A DNA stretch of 64,000 nt from Brasenia schreberi (lineage: Eukaryota; Streptophyta; Magnoliopsida; Nymphaeales; Cabombaceae). Shown here one piece after another: positions 10,334 through 22,898 of the stretch (position 1 is its first letter; every line of letters starts with the position of its first letter). Position numbers and translations under genes: made by a program. The notes beneath the pieces were generated by a model. It had not been told where the DNA came from, ran no database searches, and was given only the letters and a program-made list of their open reading frames with translations. The stretch is from contig JAYKKT010000073.1 in the NCBI GenBank assembly GCA_036023115.1, positions 18,895,001 through 18,959,000 on the forward strand. The letters run 5' to 3'.

Positions 10334-12511
10334 TCAAGATTCAGACATTGTCACCTCAACCTCGACGCCGGGTTCAATTGTGATGGAGGTAATCTGTTTG
10401 ACAACCTCGGCCGAACTCACTAGATCAATGACTCTTTTGTGTACTCGCAGCTCAAACCGATCCCATGTATTTGTTCCTGAGCTCAGACAAACAGACAAGT
10501 GTTGATGATGAATTGAATTATCGCAGAACAGCGAATGTAGAACGAAATGTAGCATCACAAAATAAATGATACTATGAGCAACTCTATAGAATAAAACAAA
10601 AAAGGAGAAAATGTCCATGAAGCTGCTGTGCCGGAGATGAACAACAAAAACACAAGGGCAAAAAAAACATGGAAATATGCACATTAGGATATACAAAACC
10701 TATTTTCCAATTTACCGAAATAAAGGTTTGATATTAAAGCCTACACGCATGAAGGTGAAGGTTGGGTGAACCAAGAACCATTTAACTCAGGTTTCAAGGT
10801 GCCTTGAAGTTAGATTCCTTTGTTGTTCTCTTCTACAAGAAAAGATCAATAATTTGTTTCTCTTTGTGCTATTTGTAACAATCTTGTTATACCTTGAATA
10901 GCTCATACCAGTCAGCCGATTGATATAAATTCAAAAAGAAATCGATGCACCATCAACAGAATCGTACTTCAATACTTTGAAAGAACAATTCCCATGATAG
11001 CAAATATCTCATGATTTTGCAATCGTTGGATAACAATTGTCAACCAAAAAGGTAGAAGATGAATGTAAAGGTGATCTCTTGCCCTAATATAAGGTAACAA
11101 TTTTGTAGCTGCAGCACACTTCCCTAGGGAAGATGGATCTCAACATCTTATGACATGTACCATCATGATTTAGTACATAAAGCACATGATAGAGAAGGAA
11201 GCTTTGAAGTCAACCCCAACATTGTCTCATCAATGAGGAGATAGGCCTTATTTTCTAATGACAATCAGACTGTACGTATTAGATAATTTAGATTTTTAAT
11301 TGATGGTGCTTCGTAGTTTATTTACTCTTCATTAAGACATGCTTGCCAATGATGCTAAAGTAAAGCAGCTTGAACTACTTTATGTACCAAAATTAGATGC
11401 GTCATGGGTGATTGAAATTTTAATAGAAAGGACTAATTAACTGTTGAATCCATAGTTGGTCAACCTAATGGATTCAAGATTGAAGTTATTCAGGGTCTCA
11501 CTTGCGACTAGGTGGAGTCAACTTGGAGGACTCAGGAATTTGTTAAATTTTACGCCAAAGGTGAAAATTTATCATAGATTCAGTAGAAAAACAAATGCAT
11601 AACAAAATGTAAACTATTAACAAATGAATATATCTTTGAAAAGGTTAAGGCCTCAAGTTTTAAGCCAAGTTGGGAACTTCAGCATTTCCTTGCAAAGTAC
11701 TTAGAGACTTCAGATAGGTCATTCTAGCTAAAATAGACTCTATTTTCTAGAGTATATTACATGCCAATTGAGGGGAGTTGATTTTAACATTTTATTTGTC
11801 ATAAAATGCGAGCATCCCTGCTCCTTCTTCAACCTTCACTATAATTAATGAAAAATTAAACTTATTTTGGCTTGACGTGGAGTTCCACAAGCACCTAAGA
11901 TTCAATTAAACGAAATCATCACCAGGAGACCCAGCACTTTGGGTTGAAAACTACTGACACCCTATCCAAACAAATAAATCTAGATAAATTTCTACTTTAT
12001 AGATTTAGTGCGTAATGAATTCAAACCAACCAGATCTTCTACAATAACATGACTTAGCAGGCTGAACGTGTCTCAGAACAGTCATGTGTGTATTTTACAA
12101 TATAGAGCATGCAGAATAGAATATACAATATCCATCATCTCATAATTCTAATAGTTGTTGTTAAAGGTTGATAGCTACCTTCTCCACATGGGGACTTTCT
12201 TGTAGTGATGTGCAGAACTTTTGTAGGCATCCTAACAGGACCCTTGACCTTCAGCCCTTTGTCCTTTGCACCACGGACAAGATCAGCACAAACTGGAAAA
12301 AAGAATAACCACATTTGAGGAAACCATGGAACTGACTTGCTCCACAAAATAAGATCTAGCATCAGAAAACAATAAAGGAAGCAAAAGAAAAACAGGTACC
12401 CTTCTCTAGATTCTTCACACTCTTGGATGAGAGAGTGATACGAATCCGATGGACTTGCTCCTGTGGCTCTTCAAAGCCAGGCTTCATAGGTTTCATCATT
12501 CCCAATGCCAT
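10334..12511 (-). CDS. RPS20: 40S ribosomal protein S20 (uS10)
   Basis: This is a small-subunit ribosomal protein of the head region, the eukaryotic counterpart of bacterial S10. Three coding exons on the minus strand (12511-12400, 12292-12179, 10476-10334) join in frame at GT-AG borders into 122 residues, the normal plant length. Diagnostic family sequence includes [40 protein letters not shown] and [15 protein letters not shown], ending in [13 protein letters not shown]. The start is the ATG at 12511-12509, four bases after an acceptor (CAG at 12518-12516). The introns are 107 bp and about 1.7 kb. The long second intron contains only AT-rich DNA with no recognised gene. Nothing is missing, so the gene appears functional. 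The residue following CGEG (codon split over the intron) matches the family. Confidence 0.95.
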
Positions 12512-13140
12512 CTCTCTGTTCACATGTTATCAATGCTAATAAGCAAAGGATCGTAATTTTTAGGCTCAACCACACACACAAACGAGCATGCCACTAACAT
12601 TATGGAAAATCAGGTTATAAATGGACTAATGGCAACAATAATCATTGTAATCCAATGACGCAGATGAGGCAGAGGACGAATCCGTTTAACACGTCAGTTT
12701 AACAAATTATACAACTCAAAATCATCAAATCGGGAGCCTTTCCTATAGAACAGAGAGATTCCAGCCATGATGTGCAAGTTTTGATACCAGTAAAGTTCGT
12801 AAAGCAATCACCTCTCTCTCTCTCTCTCTAGGTTGGAGCACATGTCATGGATCAGGAAAACAGACAAGGGATCGAAGAAAATATCAATTTCGATGAAACT
12901 TGGCAAGAAATCATGAGATTAGCCCACGGATTCTCGGAAAACAAATAATTACATCACCGATCAACCAACTTTCAGGGTGAAATTCTCACGAAGAAGATCC
13001 AGAGAAGACCGATTACCTTCGAAATCTGCAAGAACTGGTCGGAACTCGGTTTCTAAGCGTTAGGTTCGTCGGCCGACGGTGACGACGCTGTCAGCTTCTC
13101 TCTCGCAAAAAAGGAAAACCTAAACCCTAAACGACACAAA
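12512..13140 (-). promoter_or_regulatory. RPS20 5' UTR intron, leader exon and core promoter region
   Basis: The bases before the RPS20 ATG (12515-12512) follow an AG acceptor. A matching donor at 13016-13015 (leader ...CGAAG/GTAATC on the minus strand) implies a 5' UTR intron of about 500 bp, a common arrangement in plant ribosomal protein genes. It contains a CT repeat at 12812-12829. The leader exon extends from 13017 to roughly 13080-13130. The transcription start is not determined. Confidence 0.55.
13122..13130 (-). promoter_or_regulatory. Telo box at the RPS20 5' end
   Basis: AAACCCTAA on the plus strand, TTAGGGTTT in gene orientation. Telo boxes are recurrent in promoters and leaders of plant ribosomal protein and other translation-related genes. 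Confidence 0.6.
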
Positions 13141-13244
13141 AAGGGTGGCGTCCCAAGAGATAGCTTTCTTTCGTTCTCAAATGTCAAGAATATCCTCAGA
13201 CACCCTCACCAAATCACAAACGTGAAAGGACTACATTACCGGTG

Positions 13245-13680
13245 GTATTTGATGCCGGTTTGGGACCGGACCGGCGTTCCCAACTGACCTGAAAACCAGA
13301 CCCGGAACCGAGGTCAGCCAGTTTGGTTCTGATTCCATCTTCCATGAGAACCGTAACAGGCCAGTGACAGGAACCAGAAGTTCCAGTAATTTCTTTAAAT
13401 CTTTTTTTATTTATATATTTTTTATTTTTGAGAATGATCTAGCTTATTGTGAGTTAACATGACACATGATAGAGCTATGTAGAAACAAAGAATCCCGTAG
13501 TTGACCCCGTCTAGTATGGAAAAAGGCTTAGTTGTTGTAGTTGTAGTTGTAGTTTTTTATATTTTCTGATTAGACTCAAACCAGAACTCCTTCAAAATTG
13601 GCCTCAAGCCAATTTGGTCCCGTTCCAGGTTTCGAGTTAACTGGAACCAGCTATATTTAGATAACGAGGTTTAGGTCACT
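13245..13680. repeat. CCGGTTC/GAACCGG-rich dispersed repeat, interrupted by an RTE 3' fragment
   Basis: The sequence is dense in ACCGG, GGAACC and CCAGTTT motifs in both orientations. Similar stretches occur at 49401-49846, 52735-53040 and 55780-55900. It is split by the RTE fragment at 13431-13553. A nonautonomous DNA transposon family is likely, but the ends could not be fixed here. Confidence 0.5.
13431..13553 (+). mobile_element. RTE LINE 3'-end fragment (copy C)
   Basis: About 120 bp matching the last part of copies A, B and D: AATGATCTAGCTTATTGTGA, then CCCCGTCTAGTATGG, AAAAGGCTTAG and a modified tail (TTGTAG)n. Such extreme 5' truncation is normal for LINEs. Confidence 0.85.
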
Positions 13681-13839
13681 GACAGTAAGCTCAAATTGCC
13701 TCGCAATAAAATGCCAGATTCGGCATGTGCGACACTGTTTTTTACTTGCTTATGAGGCCGACCAGCAATCTCCCTTAGGTGGAATGCTGGAGCTGGACCT
13801 ATAGTGACCGTTCTGCAATCATAATTAAATAACCTCTTA

Positions 13840-13960
13840 AGCACCCATAGCCTAGCTCATGAGTAGGGCTCTTAACTCCCATGTTGCAGTGGTGAGCTCG
13901 AGGGTGCACGTGCATATATATGTGTGTTAGGCTTTAGCGTTCTTTTCTAACCTTCTTTTA
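13840..13960 (+). mobile_element. SINE-like tRNA-derived unit
   Basis: An A-box-like TAGCCTAGCTCATGAGTAGG and a diverged B-box-like GGTGAGCTCGAGGGTGC are about 45 bases apart. A GT-rich tail (ATATATGTGTGTTAGGC) follows, similar to the tail of the SINE at 5076. It is weaker than that unit. Confidence 0.45.
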
Positions 13961-14434
13961 TTAGCGACACACACTAAAGTCCATCTACATAAGAAAATAC
14001 AAGTATTTTGTGGACTTGAAATATAAGTACATCTCATACAAATACTACTAACCTAATAGAATTGATCGCATCTGTCATGTTCAGCTCGTAAGACTTAATG
14101 ATCTTGCTCGTTTCCATGTACCATCCAAACCAAAGCAAGATGAACCACATGCAACAATCATAAGCTTAGCGCATCACCCACATAGCCATAAGCCAAAATC
14201 ATCAAGTATTAGATATCAAGTCATTCAAAGGTAATTATTTAAGTTAAAACGGCACGCCTTAATTGCTTAAGTTCCCCAGTTTATTTTTAAATAGTCGACA
14301 TCTTTGAAGAAAGTATTAGAACATCAGAATCTCTTTGCAGAAAATCGCCATCAATGCGACGCGCGTGGGAGTTCAGCACAGCCTGAACAACACCAAAACA
14401 TTTCGTGTACAGATCCTTAAGTTTCGCCCCCAAG

Positions 14435-14671
14435 TAGGGATGGCAATGTTGAACCAAACAGTGCAACCCTAACCCAAACAGAGACGGGAATACCTGACCG
14501 ATCAGGTTTGGGTTCACGTATGAAGACCCATAGTGATGTGTGTGTTGGTGGGTACAGGTATGCCCAACACACACACACATATACATAATGTACCGTTCTT
14601 CACCCGTACCATCCCATTGAAGTACAGGTCGAGGCTGGGTACAGGTATGCCCAACCCATTTACCATCCCTA
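14435..14671. mobile_element. hAT-like MITE (237 bp)
   Basis: It begins TAGGGATGGCAATG and ends TTTACCATCCCTA, an inverted terminal repeat of about 12 bp of the type seen on many plant hAT MITEs. It has no coding capacity. The interior includes GGGTACAGGTATGCCCAAC twice. Flanking 8-mers (CCCCCAAG and CCTATAAG) agree at five of eight positions, so a target-site duplication is only weakly supported. Confidence 0.6.
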
Positions 14672-16359
14672 CCTATAAGACCAACTGGCCATATCCCAAA
14701 AGACGGATCGCTAGAATCGGCCGGCTCAATCCTTTCCTTTTAAAACACGAAACAGACCCATTCGACCTACAATGGACCTCTTTCTCTCAGGACCTAGCTG
14801 AAGCAAAATCAAGGTCAACAGCGAATTCACGAGAGAGAGAGAGAGAGACTTCCTAATCTTTCTTCTACATTATGTCATAAGAGTAGTAAAATTTTCAATA
14901 ACGTTGTCAAATCTCAACCGGGTTTAGGGTTTATGAGGCAAAGCTGGTAGAGAAAGCAAGCCATCATCGGTTCCCGTATAAGCAAGGAGCTGGAGTCAAG
15001 CTGGATTCGAGCCCTTGCACAGGATAGCGAACCCGTGTCTGATCAACCGGTCCTCAGTATAATATGAACGCCACTGTCCGTGTCCACAATGTCGCTCATC
15101 TCACCAACCCTAAGTGCAAATGTAGCTTCTTCAAATGGTTTCTGCATCTGGTCCCTACCGAATGAGCCTGTCGAAAAACCAGAAGGCCATCAAAGGAATA
15201 TAACCAGGAAAATATGAAAACAGTTGAATCGGAATCACAATGACAAAGTAAATCAAACAATTGAATAAAAAAAATTCCGAAAGTTACCAACTTGAATCAC
15301 CGACCATCTTCTTTTCTCACCCATCATCTATCACTACCATGAACCCCAAGGAGCAACCCAGATTTAGGACACCCTCTTTCACCAACGGAAGAGGGGTCAC
15401 CAACTTGAAGTAGAATCTTAATATCTCGCTCGCTCACTCGCTCTCCCTCTCTCTCACACCATTTGTGATCGACGGAAGGGAGGAACAAACCAATCTCATA
15501 CATTAGAGAGAAAATGAATACATCCAAGGAGTGATGTTGTAGTGCTAATTACGTTGAACTTCAACATCGCAAGAAGCCCAAATGGTCGTTAAACAATCAA
15601 AAGCCAGCCCAAAATCATGCAGCTCTTCTTGAGGGCCATGATTCACTGTCGGTCTGAAATGTCCAATGGTTATGAGACGAGGCCTTTATTGCAAGCACTG
15701 AAACAGATTTAACCAGCTCCCAAACGTAGCAAAAGGCCTCCACACCCAAAATGAAGATGCGACCAAACAAACACCCTGTGGATTCCAGACTCGGTGTTTG
15801 AATGGAAAAGCTTTCGAGTGTCAGATTGCAGTGGTTGTTCATGCTCAACAGCAAGATGTCAACGCCTCATGCAAAGGGGAATAGGGTGATGAAGCCTTTT
15901 CCCATGAAGCTCGTAGTTCGGTAGGAAAACCGGAGCCCAAATCGTTCATGAGGCTAGCCGGTTTTCTTTCATGTCTCAGAAAATGAGCCTCTGTTTCCCT
16001 ATTTATGTTAAAACACACACCTTGGAGGTCATGAAGGTTATATGTTATATGTTGCTGATCTTTTCTTTGAATCCATTTAAAAAAAGGAGAACACTGTTTT
16101 ACAACATCGAACAATAATCGATACATCTCCCTTGACAGACACTTTCAACACAAGTAAATATACTGGGAAGATAACTTCTCATTAAAGTGTAATGAAAAAC
16201 ACTTGCCAAAAGAGATCGAGTATGCATGTTTTTATTGCCAATGGCACGAGACTTAAAGTAGAGTAAATTGAAAATTTTTAAAATAAAGATTTCAAAGTAC
16301 CCAACATAAGTTTTGTAACAAAACTCAATCTTATTGTACTTTCTATTACTCAAATTTAT
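14672..16359. other. Intergenic DNA, no supported gene
   Basis: Contains a GA repeat at 14829-14848 and a CT-rich stretch near 15425-15455. Open frames on the minus strand (for example 15615-16126) show no domain or homology I recognise. Confidence 0.4.
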
Positions 16360-18800
16360 GACAATGGTTGTATAATAACTTTTTCATCCAAAATTTGTAC
16401 AATACAGGATCATCTATAGAGAAAGGTCATTGGACAAGGTCATAGAGAAAATGGATTGTACATAATAGAAAATTTAGTTGTGTCAAATTTTGAAAATTGT
16501 GGTGTGATTTATAACCCAATTCTTTGGTATAAAAGATTGGATCACTTGGATATGAACAAATTGTGTAATCATCCTTTATTGAATAATAATAAAGTTACAA
16601 AAATTTGTTTGCAAAGAGTGTATTCTTCAAAAGTTATCATTTACCCTTTGGTGAAAGAAATTTTATTGGAATTAAATCTTTTGAGTTGGTGCACTCCGAT
16701 GTTTGGGAACCGATTCATATTGTATCTAAAGGAGGAATGGGATACTATGCGACCTTCATAAATGATTTTAGTAGATATACTTAATATATCTTTTGAAACA
16801 TAATTCCAAAGTCTTTAAAAACTTTTTGATATTTCATAATTAGAAATCAATTAACACTACTCTTAAGATTTTGAGATCGGATTCGAGTGGTGAGTATATC
16901 TCAAAAGAATTTCAATTTTTTTTTAAAACACAGAATTTTACACCAAAAATCTTTTACAAAAACTCCACAACAAAATGGTTTGGCCGAACAAAAACATAGA
17001 CACATTATAGAAACCACTAGAACTCTTTTGATTACTAGTAATGTACCTAAGTACTTATGGGTGGAAGCTACTCAAACCGCCATATACCTAATAAATAGGA
17101 TGCCTTCTTCCCAATTTAATAATATCTCTCTTTTTGAAAAATTGCTTGGACTTAACCTGAATTATAAAAGATTGAGAGTTTTTTTGTGTAGATGTTTTGT
17201 CTATCCAAATAAGAATGATAAGTTGCCACCTAAAGCTATAGAATGTCTTTCTAGGGTTATAGAATTGACAAAAAGGGTTATACGTGTTTTGATCCAAAGG
17301 AGACAAACTATATGTATAAAAAGAGAAAGACTATTATTATGACACTAACCATGAAAATAAAAAATATATATATATTTCTTAATGATATGATGACAGTGAT
17401 AATGAAAATAGTATAAATGAAGAAACCATAGATCCTAAACAATAAGATAAGTACACCAATTTAGAAATAGGAGAAAACAATGAGTCTAGAGAGCCTAGAG
17501 AGATTATAAAGCATTTTTCTCTATTATACACTCGATGAACTAGAAGACAGGAAAATATAAGCATACCCTCTAAAACCTCAAAAACCTTATAATGATTAAC
17601 CCTACAATGATTTGTTTCCTATGAAACCTTTGAACTTCAAAGGAAAAATCTCACTACTCTATGGGAGTGGAAGAACACTATGATAGAAGAATTAAAGGCT
17701 TTAGATAAGGCTCGTACTTGAGAAATTATACCTAAACCTATGGATAAGAAACTTATTGGATGTAGATGGGTATACAAGGTAAAAACCCATAGTGATGGCA
17801 CCATAGAAAGATATAAAGCTAGATTAGTAGCTAAAGGTTATACCCAAAAATATGGAATAGACTATGATGAAACTTTTGCTCTTCTTGTTAAAATGACTAC
17901 CGTAAGAATTTTAATAACCTTAAATGCTATTTGGAGGTAGAAAATCTTTCAATTAGATGTTAAGAATGCCTTCTTGAAAGGTAAGCTAAACGAATAGTTA
18001 TATATGATTTCTCTTTCGAGACTTACTGTCCCAAAAAATCATGTTCTTAGATTAAATAAGGCTTTGTATGGTCTTAAGCAACCTTCTAAGGCTTGGTTTG
18101 ACATATTTAAAAGTTTCATGCATACGCATAAGTTTGTATCCTGCTATACTAACACAACTTTGTTTGTGAGAAAACCATATGGAGGTATAATAATTTTACT
18201 TTTGTATGTTGATAAAATGATCATCATTGGAAGTGACGAAGGTGGAATACTTCAAGTTAAAAGAGATCTTCATGAAGAATTTGAAATGAAAGATCTTTTA
18301 TTGCTCAGATATTTTTTTGAGAATTTAAATTATACATAGTGATAGAAGATATTTTATATATCAAACAAAATTTGCAAGTGATATTGTTAACAGGTCATGA
18401 CTAAGCGATGAGAAAAAAGTAGATACATTAGAAGTAAACAAAATTGAGAAGAACAAAAGGAGAGGAACTGGAAGATTCAACACCATACAAGAAGTTGATA
18501 GAGACATTGACTTATTTATCTATCACTCGCTCTAACATATCACACGATGTTTATACTACCAGCCAGTTTCAGCAAGTTCTTATTAGTGCTCACATGAGTG
18601 CAGTAATAAGAATCATCAAATACATTATGCACCCTATAGATAAGGAGGTGTTTCTAATTTCTTATTTTCTCTCGACTTACTATATATAATGATATTGACT
18701 AGGGTGGAGATATCAACAATAGACACTCCATCACCGATTTTGTGTATTTCTAGGTGAGCCTGTGATCTCCTAGACATGTAAGAAGCATCAGAAAGATCAA
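16360..18800 (+). mobile_element. Ty1/copia retrotransposon remnant (integrase, RT, RNase H)
   Basis: Domains occur in copia order on the plus strand. First comes a GAG-pre-integrase segment (ILWYKRLDHLDMNKLC, about 16521-16566). Next are integrase C-terminal sequence (LWVEATQTAIYLINRMPSSQ, from about 17056) and reverse transcriptase (RWVYKVKTHSDGTIERYKAR from about 17764; KALYGLKQPSKAWFD from about 18058). RNase H follows (ETLTYLSITRSNISHDVYT from about 18504). The RT box normally YVDD reads YVDKM at about 18208. Many stops and frameshifts are present, including at 17938 and 17998. No 5' LTR or gag was found, so the element is 5'-deleted as well as mutated. Confidence 0.85.
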
Positions 18801-19012
18801 ATTTAGGAGATGAAAATGACTTGATAAAGAAATCTGCAAGTTGAAGTTTCGAAGGCACATAACACAAAGTTGGTTTTTTCTTCTATCACTCCTCTCTAAC
18901 AAAGTGACAATTCATATCAATGTGCTTGGTTCTTTCATGAAAAGTGTTGAAGCACCTCTACAATCCACAAAATCTTAGTGGCAACAGTTGTCATCGCATG
19001 GTATTCTACGTA
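18800..19012 (-). mobile_element. Inverted terminal RNase H segment of the copia remnant
   Basis: Plus-strand RNase H homology runs to about 18800. From there to about 19012 the copia C-terminal signature (HERTKHIDMNCHFVREE, then CYVPSKLQLADFFIKSF) is on the minus strand. Plus-strand order resumes with the purine-rich tract and the LTR at 19038. This is best explained by a local inversion of about 210 bp. Two stops interrupt the minus frame. Confidence 0.65.
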
Positions 19013-19037
19013 TACACAACGTAAGTTTGAGAGGGGG

Positions 19038-19354
19038 TGTTAAAGTATAATAGAAAATAGGCTACTAGAGCCCGATGATGGATCTCAATCCCCTGGCATG
19101 GGCTAGGGAGCAGGCCAAGGAAATAACCATTGGAGGCCAACTGTTGCCCCCTTAACGGCTAGTCAAAAGAGCCATTGGAAGCCTAACGACTCTTCTCTTC
19201 TCTCTCTTCTTCCACTTAATTGTTGTAAATTCTATTGTTTGCTCTATAAATAGTCTCAAACTTCTTTAATAAACATCCTCGTTTTGAGGACATCACCTTG
19301 GTTATTTTTTTGATTCATTGGTTCTTTGTTTTACTTGATTTATGTGTTTTAACA
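19038..19354 (+). repeat. Copia 3' LTR (317 bp)
   Basis: Preceded by a polypurine-type tract (TTTGAGAGGGGG). Starts TGTTAAAG and ends TTTTAACA, giving TGTTA/TAACA ends. Contains a TATA-like CTATAAATAG near 19242. It lies just downstream of the copia coding remnant in the expected position. No second LTR was found. Confidence 0.7.
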
Positions 19355-22216
19355 CAAGTGTTTGGTGTATTTGGCGTATTGATCATTTGGCGTAGACTCT
19401 TCAAGTAAATTGAAGAGACAAAACAAACTACAACAGGCAGACACAACAGTGAAAGACTTAAACCCGTGATGGTTCTCTATTAGCATTTGAGTATCTTCAC
19501 ACAACAAGCATATCATGATGCCATATCCATTTGTACGATTACAAAGAAGCACGACCTCTCTTTCTCACACACACACACACATAACTCCTAAAAATCAGTT
19601 TAGGGATTCTTGAATTTAGAAAATGGAGAATGACATGCAAATACAGGTAAATACAGAATTAGTTAATAAGCACACATTTCTCTAGTTTGCAGCATCAGAA
19701 AAACAACTGACCTTCAATGCACTTGTGCGGAAGCAACATGAAGCATCAGATATTTTTTATGCAGGTGCATGGTTAAGCAGACTATAGATTATGCATGTAA
19801 CTGTTGGTTATTGAATATGACAAAAGGCTTGTTTGATTTCTCAAATTATATGGTGGAGTATATACTGACATGACAACATAATATTATGATAGTAATCCCA
19901 ATACCATACAACATGGAGTACAAAAACTTTTGTGAGGACAAAAAAGGGATCCATAACATGTTAAGTACAAAGTGGAAGGAGTATTGCATTGTGCTTAGAT
20001 TTCAAAAAGATTGGCTTTATTAACCATGTGAACATCAACAACAATATATATGCTTCCCTTCAAGTTTGGTTTTAGTCCTCGCCCCTAAATACGTGGATAT
20101 AAGAAATTTCTTTTCTTCGTTCTCATTTCCAAATTCTTTCTTTTCCATGTTTTGTTTAATGTCTTTTAGATACATATTCATCTTAATTGCTGCCTCTTTT
20201 GGGCTGTTGCTTTTTCGTGATAATATGTTCGTTGTGATCCTGATGTATACGCACTTAGGTATGTTGCATGTATGCAGACAAGAAAGTCAACTTACATGTA
20301 TTCGCTGCTTCATTGTATAAATAAATGTCACAGAGAATCCATATATACACGTTTAGGTTTCATAATCTTCCTATTTTTTGTAATAAGCATGCCACCTATT
20401 CCTGTGTAATTGCAGTAAGGTCTTTTCAATCAGCCACCTAGCAATTCCCAATCATGCATAAACCCCATGGTTAGCAAAGATGCCCCAAGGCTTCGTAATG
20501 GTAGGCAGATAGTGCATTGACAATGGTGTCATAAAATATATAGAAAACAGCTAAGTCCCGCCTATACGCACATTAACGACAAATTTGATTGGCATAGTCC
20601 AACAAACACCATGACAAAATCATGGCATTCACGCCACCACAAATATATAGCAAAGATTCTAAAATGTTATTTTTGCAAACATAACAATGAAGGATAAAAC
20701 GAGAAGCACCTCATTCCAAAGGTGTAAAGCACCTCATCCCAGAATAATAGAAAGGTGTATCATGCAGAATATTTTTGAGACCTTTACGGAGCACCAACCC
20801 ACAAAACCTTATGAATTGAATGGTCTGTAATGTATTATCTATGGCATTATTATAAGTTTATAACCACTATCTGGATTTTTACTTGGCAAAGAAAATTTAT
20901 TTATTTGCAGAGATAACCACAGTGTGGGAAAATGCTTAGGTAAGGTAAGGATAGATAACCTACTAGTGGTAAAAAGACACTATACTACTGAACGATGTAT
21001 GCAAAGACACTTTCTCCTAAAACCAACTATGAACGACATATTATGGCCTTCTGATTTGCAAGTAAAATTCTGGAGCTTCAAAATCAGCGGCTAGCATGTA
21101 AAACACAAATAGAGAGGGAACATGGTAATTTATTAAGTGGAGAAAGAGAGAAACTCTTCGTGATATCTATGGACCTTTACTCCTTTTCAGGTGAATCCAC
21201 GAAATAGAGAATTAGAAAACATATTGAGTTTCCTTTTTTGATTCCCTTAAAGAGAAGAAGAGGAAACGGCAGAACCTCGTCTTCAACAGGATTCTATTTT
21301 TCAAAACTCAGATTTTCTGCTCCGTGATTCAGGAGAGGCATACATCAACCCATGACTCAAGAGATTTCAAATGAGAGGTAGAGCATTTCTATTGACAACC
21401 CATCCATCATGTAGAGCTGGTTTCATTAGGCCCTTTCCACGTATTAGTTTTGCTTATTTGTGTTGTCTTATATTTCTTATGTATCTTATTTCCCTTTCTC
21501 ACTCCCTTTATAGTTACAGTTTAGAAGCACATATGTCATGATTCTCCATTCAAATGTAGTAAGAACAAACATTATAAATTTTACAAACTAACCTGCAAAC
21601 ATCAGAGGAGAAAAGTAGCCATGACTATTTTGCCTATAAGCAACAAATGTGACGCCAAGCACTCACCAGTGTGCAAGACGTCACAATAGAGCGGACAAAT
21701 AGGAAGAACAAAGTGGTCAAATTGCCGAGTTCAGCCACTCTGTAGGAGGACTCGGCTTGTATTTCACAGTAAACTATTTCTCATCATAATTGTGCCTCCT
21801 GTTAACTTCATACTGAAGAGATTCTTGAGGCGCAATAGTTTCAAAAGAGATAACATGACATCCAGAAGGGAGACACCACCATCGATGTGATCAACCCACA
21901 AGTCACGCGAACAACACAAACAGAAGCATGGATGCCTTCTCATCTATTTCTCTCGTCGTATACCCGACAAAAACCAGAAACCAAACGATCACAACAATTC
22001 TGATGCGACAATTTAAAACAAACAGAAAACTAATGACAAACAGTTATTCTAACCAAGCACAACTGCAGGAACAATAAACAGAATCCCCCGGTATAATCCA
22101 CATGAAATCCTTAGAATAACTGAATCAATACAACAAATAAAACAAAGTGTCACGAAATTCGAGATCTGCGTCTTGCAGAAAAAAAAACAGGGAAGGAAAG
22201 GAAGGGGACAACAGAC
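19355..22216. other. AT-rich DNA, no supported gene; probable intron or 3' region of the PPIase gene
   Basis: I looked here on the minus strand for the second half of the Pin1-type gene at 22217-22445 and found no match. A CA repeat occurs near 19567-19581. The short open frames carry no recognisable domain. Confidence 0.4.
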
Positions 22217-22445
22217 CTAAGTCGCCGCCGCGCTTAGCGGAGCTGCAATCGGAATAGCGGGAGGCGAGGTCGTCGAATTTGGCACGGCCGCTAAGGATCT
22301 CCTCCCGGAGGGTTTTCAGCTGCGCGATGGCTTGCTCCCTGGTGGTGCTCTTGATCCTCCGGCCTTCCGGGTCATTCCAAGACGCCGGCCGCCGCGATCC
22401 CTGGTGCTTTATCAGCAAATGAGACGCCCGCACCTTCTCCGCCAT
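22217..22445 (-). CDS. PIN1: Pin1-type peptidyl-prolyl cis-trans isomerase, first exon
   Basis: This is a parvulin-family PPIase acting on phospho-Ser/Thr-Pro bonds. Residues 1-76 are encoded by one exon from ATG 22445-22443 to a donor after 22217 (GACTTAG/GTCTGT on the minus strand). RASHLLIKHQGSRRPASW (6-23) supplies the first active-site His (H9), the Lys and the Arg pair that binds phosphate (R18/R19). SDCSSAKRGGDL (65-76) supplies the active-site Cys (C67). As in plant PIN1At there is no WW domain. An upstream in-frame ATG exists at 22490, but the chosen start fits the family length. The second half, with the second active-site His and the C-terminal strand, should follow on the minus strand but was not recognised anywhere from 22.2 kb down to 13 kb. 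The gene may have a very long intron or may be broken. Confidence 0.8.
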
Positions 22446-22813
22446 CTCTCTCTCGCTGTGTGTGTACAGATCAAAGGGTGAGCTCTCCATTTACACAGGC
22501 CGGAAGAGGTTTAGCGTGGATCCGAAGCCATAGAAGCGAAATTACCAAATGTAACGCCTTCGACCTAATGAGGAGTAGGGGCGTGTGCATCGGTTAGTTC
22601 GATTATTGAACTAAACCAACTTCCTTCTAGTTTGAAACCAAAATCGAATTGCGAACTGAACCGAGTTATTTCGGGTGGTTTTAGTTCGACTATATATAAA
22701 GTGTGTATATATTTATATATAAAGAGTGGCTTCTGTCAAATCTATGTTTCGGTATCGTATTTCATTCATAAATCTTCAAACGCATATCAAACTTGACAGC
22801 CCATCTATGTCAC

Positions 22814-22814
22814 A

Positions 22815-22896
<82 letters not shown>
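22814..22896. repeat. Compound (CA)n(TA)n microsatellite
   Basis: (CA)n from about 22814 runs directly into (TA)n to about 22896. Confidence 0.9.

Positions 22897-22898
<2 letters not shown>

Noticed and set aside
15615..16353. Consecutive minus-strand frames suggesting a gene
   Set aside because: No shared domain, no plausible splice pairing and no similarity to a known family.
22576..22710. Possible hAT-like MITE start (GGGGCGTGTGCATCGG, then AACTAAACC/GAACTGAACC motifs)
   Set aside because: No matching right end or flanking duplication could be found before the CA/TA microsatellite.
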